A stretch of 6,174 nt of DNA from positions 1 to 6,174 of the forward strand of contig CALKKN010000251.1 of NCBI GenBank assembly GCA_937995275.1, in the 5' to 3' direction. Under the pieces are notes generated by a model. It was not told the DNA's origin and did no database searches. It saw only the letters and a list, made by a program, of their open reading frames with translations. Shown one piece after another: positions 1-5,213 of this stretch. The number at the start of each line of letters is the position of its first letter. Positions within the stretch are counted from its first letter, which is position 1. A program made the position numbers and the translations under genes. This DNA comes from an uncultured Lysobacterales bacterium (lineage in GTDB: Bacteria; Pseudomonadota; Gammaproteobacteria; Xanthomonadales; SZUA-36).

Positions 1-1155
1 GGCCAGCGCCGTTTCGATAAAATCGGCCTTGCCGTGGTCCCGGAAGACGACCCTGAGGTGGGCCACCGCCGCGGCCAGTACCGAAAACAGCGCCTGCAGC
101 AGCGACCAGTCCGCATCCGAGTACCCCGGATCCGGCAGCGCCCGGAGGCCGTGCAGGTATTTCGCCAGGTCCGTCTCCGCACCCAAAACCCCCAACAGGG
201 CCATCATGCGCTCTTTCGCCTGCCTTGCCGGGCCCGGGGCGGCCGGGAAACCGTTCCGCACGTCCACCCTTTTGCGCCATGCCCCGTCCCGGGTCAGCAG
301 CAGTTCGGCGAGCCCGTTCCAGGCCGGCAATCCCGCCAGCGCGGGGGGCGGCAGGCCGTCGAGCCCCAGGCAGGCGCCGAGTGAATGATCCGGGCCGAGC
401 CGCTCCGCGGCGTACTGCGCCAGCTCTGTCAGTTCGGGGGCCGCGGCGGACGGGAAGGCTTCGGCCAGTTTCCAAAGATGGCCTTCAACAGCTCGCCGGA
501 GGGAGCGCTCGATTTCCTCGCGCCGATTGGACCCCAGCACCGGCGGCAGCCACTGGTCGCGCCGCCCCAGCATGTCGGCGATCAGGTCCAGCAAGACCTC
601 CAGCCGGTTGTCCAGTTGCTCCAGCAGGATGCCCAGCGCCCCGGCCAGTTCGGTGCCGGACTCCAGTTCAGCCAGCACCGAGCGAGCGGCTGCCCGGTAC
701 AAGGCCGAGGGTTCCTCTTCGATGCCCGGCACATCACCGAACCCGGCGCGCAGTGGCATCTGCCGCGCGATGAACTGGCAGAGCGAGTCGATCGTGCGGA
801 TGCGCAAGCGCTGCGGGTTCTCGAGCAGCTTCCAGCCCCGCTGCTCGGCCTGCCGCAGCGCGGAGCGCGCAAGCTGCCAGGTCAGCCGCTCCCAGGCCTC
901 GGCGGGCTCCGCCCCATCGGCGCGTGCCAGCGCCTGCAGAATCCGGGTGCGCATCTCCGCCGCCGCTTTGCGGGTGAACGTAATGGCAACCACCTCTTCC
1001 GGATTCTCAACGGCTGCCAGCAGCCCGAGGAATCGCTGCGTCAGCAGCCCGGTCTTGCCCGAGCCGGCCGGGGCCTGCACGATGAAGGAGCGCTCGGGGT
1101 CGAGGGCCGCGAGGCGCTGCGACTGGTCGCTGGGGGTAGGATGCGGGCTAGCCAC
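1..1155 (-). CDS. UvrD/RecB (AddA)-like superfamily 1 DNA helicase, N-terminal part, cut by window edge
   Basis: This is the ATP-dependent helicase subunit of a predicted double-strand-end-processing complex. The frame stays open for 385 codons to the left edge. Visible motifs are the Walker A P-loop APAGSGKT (residues 28-35, K34 and T35 binding ATP phosphates), motif Ia TFTRKAAAEMR (59-69), and motif Ib RTIDSLC (120-126). About 260 residues then follow without a DExx box, matching the long 1B insertion of RecB/AddA-type rather than short UvrD/Rep helicases. Motif II, the remaining helicase motifs and any C-terminal nuclease lie off-window. The GTG start is chosen because GGAAGGG sits 7 bases upstream and the P-loop then begins near residue 28, as usual in the family. 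An in-frame ATG at 1197 would add 14 residues but has no good ribosome site. The gene overlaps the AddB-like gene by 8 bases. The helicase call is seen directly; the AddA-like role is inferred from motifs and partner. Confidence 0.93.
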   Translation of the reverse strand, partial: MASPHPTPSDQSQRLAALDPERSFIVQAPAGSGKTGLLTQRFLGLLAAVENPEEVVAITFTRKAAAEMRTRILQALARADGAEPAEAWERLTWQLARSALRQAEQRGWKLLENPQRLRIRTIDSLCQFIARQMPLRAGFGDVPGIEEEPSALYRAAARSVLAELESGTELAGALGILLEQLDNRLEVLLDLIADMLGRRDQWLPPVLGSNRREEIERSLRRAVEGHLWKLAEAFPSAAAPELTELAQYAAERLGPDHSLGACLGLDGLPPPALAGLPAWNGLAELLLTRDGAWRKRVDVRNGFPAAPGPARQAKERMMALLGVLGAETDLAKYLHGLRALPDPGYSDADWSLLQALFSVLAAAVAHLRVVFRDHGKADFIETALA

Positions 1156-3970
1156 GCCGCCACCCTTCCGAATCGTGGTCGGCAACGCCGGGTTCATCCG
1201 TTTCGTCGCCGGAATCGCCGCCCGGCGCGGCCAGGCGCTCCCGAATGCGGCACAGCGGTCCGAGCTCGCAATAGCCCTGCCGGCAGGTGTCCAGCCCGTT
1301 CCTGGGGTCCACTTCCGCTCCCCCTTCACGGAAAGCGGCGGCGAGCCGTTCGAGCACATCCGCCCAGTCGTCCAGCACAGCCGGCCAGTTCGCAGTTGCC
1401 TCGGCCAGCGGAGCCGGCCGGCCCGCGGGCAGTCCCGGCAGGATACCCGCGTCCCGGACCACGCCGCTGAAGCCGGCCCTGTCAGGGCGGATCTGCGCGA
1501 AGGCAACCCCGCTCAGGGCGGCACCGCCCTTCCCGGCGCGACTGGCCGCGCCGTAAAGCGGCAACTGCGGATCGTCGGGCCGTTCGCCAAACCAGCCGGT
1601 CGGCTTGATCTCGCCGGTCTTGTAGTCGAGGACCACCCGCGTGCCGTCCTCGAGTTCGTCGACCCGGTCCAGTGTCAGGCTGACCCGCACGCCGCCCGCT
1701 TCGAAGGTTCTCTTTTGCTCCAACTCGACCACCCGGAACGCACCGCGCTGCCGCTCCAGCCGCAGCCACTCCAGAACCCGATCCTGCAGGCGCCTGGCCT
1801 CCAGCGCCAGGTAACGCGACGACATGGTGACCGGGCTGCGGCGGCGCTGCGCCTCGAGCACCTCTTCGACCGCCGCCCGCACGCGGTCGGCCATCTCCTG
1901 CTCAGCCAGCGCGAGCAGCGCGGCCTGCGTCCGCAGGTCCCGCCAGACCGCCTCCATTACGCGATGCATCAGGCTGCCGCTGCGCCGGGGCCCAAGGCCC
2001 ACCCCCGGGCGATCCAGCGGGCGCGCCCCCAACCGGTGCTCGGCGAAGGCCCGGAACGGGCAGGCGGCCTGGTGCGCGTACACCCGGTTACCGCCCCGTA
2101 CGTCGGGCTGGCTGAGGCGTATCGGAGCCGCGGCCGGGACCGGCTCGAGCGCCGTCGACGCGCGGATGCCTTCGAACCAGCTCTCACCAGCACCCTCCAC
2201 CATCAAAGCCACCGGCGCCTCCCCGATGTGCGCGATCAGCGGGCTGCAGCCCAGTTCCGCGCCGCCATCGCGGTCGGGCCAGGAAAACACCACTTCCGCC
2301 GCCGCGGCGCCAAGCTGGGCCGTCATACGCGCGGCCCAGGCCCACTGACGTTCCGGCGTGCAGTGGGGCATCCCGTGCTCACGCTGCAACGCCAGCGGAA
2401 TGAAGGGGTCGGGGGTGGACGGCGGCGGCCAGTCCACGTCCTGCAGACCCATGACCCACAGGTGATCGAAGTCCAGGCTATTGGCCTCGTAGAGACCGAG
2501 TACCTGCACCGAGGCCTCGGGGGCGCGCGGCTGGAATATCTTTTCGTCCGCCAGGCGGGCCAGCAAGCCCAGTGCCTGGTCGCGGGTCAGCCGTCCGGCG
2601 AAGTCGCCCAGACTGCTCAACCGTGACAACAAGCCTTGCCAGTCCTCCACAGCCTGAAACTCGCTGCTGTCCAGGGGCCGGCCCCGGGGCCAGCCGGCCT
2701 GGCGGAGCCAGGCGGCGAATGCGCCCGCCCAGGCGCCCGCGTCCGCCCGGCCGGGCAATGCCCGGTATCCTTCGAGAAGCCCCTCCAGCAGGGTCGCGAG
2801 CCCCGGGCAGGCCCAGCGTAGCGGCTGGCCGGTGTCGTCAGTCCGGTCGGCTTCGAAAATGACCGAGGACAGCGGCATCGCGACATCGCCGATCGAGCGC
2901 AGGCGCCGGTCGAGCAGGGCGCGCCGACTGAGCTCCGCCCGGCGCTCGCCGGCGTCCCGGGGCAGGCCCCAGTGCGGTGATCCCAGCAGCACACCCAGCG
3001 CCGCCGTGTCCACCGGAGGATTCATCAACGACAGCAGTTCGAGCGCCATCTGCACAATCGGAACGCGCGACAGCGGCACGCCCAGTGAAAGGTTCCAGGG
3101 ATGCGCTTCCGCCGGAGCGACCGGGCGCCGGCAAGCCGGATCCAGCGTGTTGCCAAGGCGGTGAGCCAGCGCTGACCGACGGGCGGCGAGGTCCGGCACG
3201 ACAATGCCGATGCGCGCCCCGGGGTTGGCCAGCAGAATCCTCCGTGTCCATTCCACGGCCGCGGCGATTTCGTGATGGACGTCAGTGCCGCGAACGCGCC
3301 GCGCCCGGCCGGGGCGACCATCCAACTCCACCCATTGTGCTTCGCTGCCGGCTTCCTGCATCGCCCTGACGAGTTCCTGCAGTGCGGGCGCCGGGTCATA
3401 AATGCCCACCAGGAACAACCGGTCCGGAACGCTGTACGCTCCCCGTTTGATGCACACAGCCAGCAACCCGGGCAGTTCAGCCGCGGAGGCGAAGCCGCGC
3501 TTCACGCATACCGCACGAAACCGGAGCGCCCAGCGTCTGAACGCCTCCCCGTCCTCATTGTCGGCGAACCGCCGGTCATCGAGGTCCAACTGCCAGTCGT
3601 GCAACAGTTTCCAGGCCGTCTGCGCCCGCCCGGCGGCCGCGTCGACACGCAGCAGCGCCGGGCCCTCCTCCGCAATGATGGAGGCCCAGACCTGATGTTG
3701 CTGCACTGGCGTCAACAAACGGGGTAACAGCGAGGTAAAATCGGTCTGCAGCTGGTCGAATGCCTCCACCAGCCAGGCATCCAGCGGGATGACCGCCGGG
3801 GTCGGCCAGGCCTCGCGGCCCTGATCGAGCATGTGCCGCCCGAATTCCGCCTTCAGATGCCGCGAGAGGCGCGCGTTGCCGGTCAGGACGGCCGCGCCGT
3901 CCGCGAGGGCGCCGAGCAGCCCGCTGCGGCTCAGACGGGTGGCTTCCGCTGCATCCTGATGGTTTTCCAT
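1148..3970 (-). CDS. AddB-like PD-(D/E)XK nuclease, predicted DNA repair protein (940 aa)
   Basis: This is the predicted nuclease partner of the helicase that follows it, acting on double-strand DNA ends. It resembles the roughly 900-residue proteobacterial 'probable DNA repair protein' family related to AddB. The N-terminal segment VLTGNARLSRHL (28-39) lies where AddB has its P-loop, but no GxxGxGK(T/S) is present, so no ATPase is expected there. A degenerate helicase-like core includes ARIGIVVPD (252-260) and VQVLGLYEANSLDFDHLWVMG (488-508). The nuclease domain follows: GSLMH (665-669, H669), LDRVD (767-771, D768), LDYKTG (781-786, D782 and K784) and PQLPLYG (801-807, Q802). Four cysteines fit an AddB-type 4Fe-4S cluster: C637 in AACPFRAF, then C896, C901 and C907. 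The last three are spaced x4 and x5, whereas AddB has x2 and x5. The ATG start has GGGAG 8 bases upstream. The 3' end overlaps the helicase by 8 bases. Family and nuclease fold are well supported; the in vivo role is inferred. Confidence 0.93.
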   Translation of the reverse strand: MENHQDAAEATRLSRSGLLGALADGAAVLTGNARLSRHLKAEFGRHMLDQGREAWPTPAVIPLDAWLVEAFDQLQTDFTSLLPRLLTPVQQHQVWASIIAEEGPALLRVDAAAGRAQTAWKLLHDWQLDLDDRRFADNEDGEAFRRWALRFRAVCVKRGFASAAELPGLLAVCIKRGAYSVPDRLFLVGIYDPAPALQELVRAMQEAGSEAQWVELDGRPGRARRVRGTDVHHEIAAAVEWTRRILLANPGARIGIVVPDLAARRSALAHRLGNTLDPACRRPVAPAEAHPWNLSLGVPLSRVPIVQMALELLSLMNPPVDTAALGVLLGSPHWGLPRDAGERRAELSRRALLDRRLRSIGDVAMPLSSVIFEADRTDDTGQPLRWACPGLATLLEGLLEGYRALPGRADAGAWAGAFAAWLRQAGWPRGRPLDSSEFQAVEDWQGLLSRLSSLGDFAGRLTRDQALGLLARLADEKIFQPRAPEASVQVLGLYEANSLDFDHLWVMGLQDVDWPPPSTPDPFIPLALQREHGMPHCTPERQWAWAARMTAQLGAAAAEVVFSWPDRDGGAELGCSPLIAHIGEAPVALMVEGAGESWFEGIRASTALEPVPAAAPIRLSQPDVRGGNRVYAHQAACPFRAFAEHRLGARPLDRPGVGLGPRRSGSLMHRVMEAVWRDLRTQAALLALAEQEMADRVRAAVEEVLEAQRRRSPVTMSSRYLALEARRLQDRVLEWLRLERQRGAFRVVELEQKRTFEAGGVRVSLTLDRVDELEDGTRVVLDYKTGEIKPTGWFGERPDDPQLPLYGAASRAGKGGAALSGVAFAQIRPDRAGFSGVVRDAGILPGLPAGRPAPLAEATANWPAVLDDWADVLERLAAAFREGGAEVDPRNGLDTCRQGYCELGPLCRIRERLAAPGGDSGDETDEPGVADHDSEGWRRG
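1163..1169 (-). promoter_or_regulatory. Ribosome binding site deciding the helicase GTG start
   Basis: On the minus strand GGAAGGG is followed by 7 bases and then GTG at 1155. It lies inside the last codons of the AddB-like gene, so the helicase can be translated by coupling to it. No comparable purine-rich site precedes the alternative in-frame ATG at 1197. Confidence 0.6.
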
Positions 3971-3978
3971 GTCAGCCG

Positions 3979-3983
3979 CTCCC
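3979..3983 (-). promoter_or_regulatory. Ribosome binding site of the AddB-like gene
   Basis: On the minus strand GGGAG is followed by 8 bases and ATG at 3970. This supports that start; the next in-frame methionine is residue 47, downstream of the conserved N-terminal segment. Confidence 0.55.
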
Positions 3984-4049
3984 GCTCGATCGAGATTCCG
4001 GATGATAGGGGCGAGCGGTCTCAGAACCTGAGAGGCGGGACTGGCGATG

Positions 4050-4074
4050 GCTGCCGCGCAGCGGAGGCGGCAGC
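4050..4074 (-). terminator. GC-rich hairpin between the SnoaL-like and AddB-like genes, possible weak terminator
   Basis: An 8-bp perfect inverted repeat (4050-4057 paired with 4067-4074, GCTGCCGC against GCGGCAGC) encloses a 9-base loop. It begins 4 bases after the SnoaL-like stop codon. No T-run follows on the minus strand, so it is not a classical intrinsic terminator. It could attenuate read-through into the repair genes, protect the 3' end of the upstream message, or have no function. The rest of the 108-base gap (3971-4078) shows no gene and no convincing promoter. Confidence 0.3.
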
Positions 4075-4078
4075 GCGT

Positions 4079-4498
4079 TCACTGGTGCGTCAGGACCGCC
4101 TTCCAGCCGAATGGGGTTTTGACATAGACCGTCGAGAACCAGGAGTCGATCGACGAACCATCCTTGAACGCCAGCCGAAGCTCTCCCCAGGCCAGTGCGT
4201 GGTCATCCCCCAGCGGACGGACCTTCACTCCGGAATAGCTCAGCTCGCCGCGGTCTTCTCCACTCCGCGTGATCGATTCGATGTCTGCGTTGCGCTGCGC
4301 GAGCGATACCGGGCCTTGCGGGGTGACCAGCACGAAGTCCGAATGGTAGTAGCCGCGAATCGTCTCCACGTCGCCCTCGTTCCAGACCTCCGCGTAATAG
4401 TCCAGCGCGGCCTTGATTTCGGCCTCCGTGTCCGCCAGGGCCGACCCGACACAGCAGAACCAACCGGTCAGCAGGGCGATGAGGGCGATGGAACGCAT
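4079..4498 (-). CDS. Exported SnoaL-like / NTF2-fold (DUF4440-type) protein, 139 aa
   Basis: This is a small protein of the SnoaL/NTF2-like superfamily, whose cone-shaped fold serves many unrelated enzymes and ligand-binding proteins, so no reaction can be assigned. Residues 1-22 form a Sec-type signal peptide: R2, a hydrophobic stretch with two cysteines (15-16), and a cleavage site ALA just before D23. The mature part starts with a helix carrying the family-typical pattern YYAEVWNEGDVETIRGYY (34-51). An alternating strand region follows, with AWGELRLAF (103-111), SWFSTVYVKTPFGWKAV (119-135) and a terminal THQ. The usual DUF4440 ending is a GW..v..H pattern, matched here by G131, W132 and H138. 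The cysteines do not form a lipobox (no G/A/S before C with L at -3), so a periplasmic rather than lipoprotein fate is likely. AGGAG lies 9 bases before the ATG. It shares direction with the downstream repair genes but has no obvious functional link to them. Confidence 0.85.
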   Translation of the reverse strand: MRSIALIALLTGWFCCVGSALADTEAEIKAALDYYAEVWNEGDVETIRGYYHSDFVLVTPQGPVSLAQRNADIESITRSGEDRGELSYSGVKVRPLGDDHALAWGELRLAFKDGSSIDSWFSTVYVKTPFGWKAVLTHQ

Positions 4499-4507
4499 GA
4501 CACTGAA

Positions 4508-4512
4508 CTCCT
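4508..4512 (-). promoter_or_regulatory. Ribosome binding site of the SnoaL-like gene
   Basis: On the minus strand AGGAG is followed by 9 bases and ATG at 4498, placing the start directly before an evident signal peptide. Confidence 0.55.
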
Positions 4513-4556
4513 GCAGCAGTTTGAACGGAACCCCGTCCAGCTTACCACCAATTCAC

Positions 4557-4588
4557 AAAACCGATATTCCCGGGCCGGGCGCCCGGAA
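4557..4588 (-). terminator. Candidate terminator hairpin downstream of the DksA-like gene
   Basis: Inside the 183-base gap 4499-4681, positions 4567-4570 plus 4572-4575 (TTCC, GGGC) pair with 4581-4588 (GCCCGGAA), leaving one bulged C and a 5-base loop. The same region contains the perfect 12-base palindrome CCGGGCGCCCGG at 4575-4586. In the minus direction the stem is followed after 6 bases by TTTT (4557-4560). The T-run is short and displaced, so this is only a plausible intrinsic terminator for the DksA-like transcript, about 95 bases past its stop. I see no convincing promoter for the SnoaL-like gene in the rest of the gap. Confidence 0.35.
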
Positions 4589-4681
4589 AGCGGCGTGCCG
4601 CGGGCTCGGCGAGATGGCGGCAACGCGTACGCGACCTGACCAGATCGCCGGCGATCCGGCCATCACCCGTCGCAACCGGAC

Positions 4682-5071
4682 TCACATGGTCGACCGGCGC
4701 GGCCCGGCGTGGTTGCGCTCGAAGTTCTCCTGGCAGGGACTGCAACGCGCGGCGGTCGGCTGCGCCCGCAGGCGCCCGGATTCGATTTCGACGGCGCAGT
4801 CCGCGCAGACACCATACTGCCCCCTGGCCAGCCGCATCAGCGCGGCATCGATCTGACGAACTTCCTCCACGTGCAGGTCGATGATCGCGAGCTCCAGGTC
4901 GATCAGCAAATCCGCCACGGACTCCTCTTCCAGGTCGTGCACCTGGCCCGCCAGGTCGATATAGTGTTCGTGGTCCGACTCGAGCAACTCCTGCCGGATC
5001 TCCTCGCGGACCACGCGGTACCGGTTTTCGAGCACCTGTTTGTATTTGGCCAACTGCCTGTCGCTGGACAT
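4682..5071 (-). CDS. DksA/TraR-family C4 zinc-finger protein, probable transcription regulator
   Basis: This is a small protein of the family that enters the RNA polymerase secondary channel to modulate initiation, often with ppGpp. From the start used here it has 129 residues. A charged N-terminal helix (QLAKYKQVLENRYRVVREEI) and a second helix (DLLIDLELAIIDLHVEEVRQ) form the expected coiled coil of two nearly equal arms. A C-terminal zinc finger follows, CADC then CSPC, with C-x2-C-x17-C-x2-C spacing. At the tip the sequence reads HDLEEESVAD, so the DksA D-x-x-D-x-A signature is replaced by D-x-x-E-x-S. The start is uncertain. ATG at 5071 has GAGGGG 7 bases upstream and gives a family-like N-terminus (MSSDRQLAKYK). 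ATG at 5095 adds MELKRGWP and has GTGAGG 7 bases upstream. The gene appears to be its own unit, divergent from the propeller gene. Family membership is secure; regulatory activity and targets are inferred. Confidence 0.9.
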   Translation of the reverse strand: MSSDRQLAKYKQVLENRYRVVREEIRQELLESDHEHYIDLAGQVHDLEEESVADLLIDLELAIIDLHVEEVRQIDAALMRLARGQYGVCADCAVEIESGRLRAQPTAARCSPCQENFERNHAGPRRSTM

Positions 5072-5078
5072 GGGCCAT

Positions 5079-5084
5079 CCCCTC
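5079..5084 (-). promoter_or_regulatory. Ribosome binding site favouring the inner start of the DksA-like gene
   Basis: On the minus strand GAGGGG is followed by 7 bases and ATG at 5071. A competing GTGAGG at 5103-5108 lies 7 bases before the outer ATG at 5095, so the choice is not settled by the ribosome site alone. Confidence 0.4.
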
Positions 5085-5118
5085 TTCAGCTCCATCTGCT
5101 GGCCTCACGATATGCAGG

Positions 5119-5148
5119 ATTTCACGGCAACAAGATGACGTGGCTCAA
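5119..5148 (-). promoter_or_regulatory. Weak candidate promoter for the DksA-like gene
   Basis: On the minus strand TTGAGC (5143-5148) and TGAAAT (5119-5124) are separated by 18 bases. Each shares four of six bases with the sigma-70 -35 and -10 consensus. Transcription would start near 5112, a short distance before either candidate start codon. It is listed because a promoter must lie in this divergent gap, but the match is modest. Confidence 0.25.
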
Positions 5149-5153
5149 GAGAA

Positions 5154-5187
5154 GCGCCGAATGGCCGATTTTTGCTATGATCGGCGC
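5154..5187. repeat. Inverted repeat spanning the rightward promoter
   Basis: GCGCCGA (5154-5160) is the exact reverse complement of TCGGCGC (5181-5187). A second copy of the left core, GCCGAT (5164-5169), can also pair with ATCGGC (5180-5185). The -10 element of the rightward promoter overlaps the right arm. This could be an operator, or a hairpin: on the plus strand it is followed by CTC and five T residues (5191-5195). Since the plus-strand transcript probably begins near 5188, a terminator role would apply only to read-through from further left, where the genes face the other way. Confidence 0.4.
5173..5181 (+). promoter_or_regulatory. Extended -10 promoter for the propeller/amidohydrolase gene
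   Basis: TGCTATGAT matches the extended -10 form TGnTATAAT in all but one base. No TTGACA-like -35 lies at the usual distance (5153-5158 reads AGCGCC), which extended -10 promoters can tolerate. Transcription would start near 5188, giving a leader of about 26 bases before ATG at 5214. Confidence 0.5.
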
Positions 5188-5213
5188 CTCTTTTTGCCAC
5201 CGGAACAGCCCCC

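Noticed and set aside
1195..1197. In-frame ATG at 1197 as the helicase start.
   Set aside because: It has no purine-rich site upstream and would give a 50-base overlap with the AddB-like gene; the GTG at 1155 has GGAAGGG 7 bases before it and gives a family-like N-terminus.
527..2626. A 699-codon open frame on the plus strand, and several shorter ones, opposite the helicase and AddB-like genes.
   Set aside because: It is antisense to two genes with clear conserved motifs, its translation is low-complexity and rich in Arg, Pro, Ala and Gln with no recognisable domain, and long antisense frames are expected in DNA of this GC content.
4542..5108. A 188-codon minus-strand frame overlapping the DksA-like gene.
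   Set aside because: It is out of frame with the zinc-finger protein, whose CADC/CSPC motif and coiled coil fit a known family; the alternative is Arg/Gly/Pro-rich with no domain.
5162..5176. A sigma-54-like -24/-12 element (TGGCCGATTTTTGCT) before the propeller gene.
   Set aside because: GG and GC are separated by 9 bases rather than the strictly required 10, and the same segment already reads as a good extended -10 sigma-70 site.
5154..5195. An intrinsic terminator on the plus strand (stem 5154-5187, then CTC and five T).
   Set aside because: No rightward gene ends before it and the likely start of transcription lies at the end of the stem, so an operator-like or incidental repeat is more likely; kept only as a repeat.
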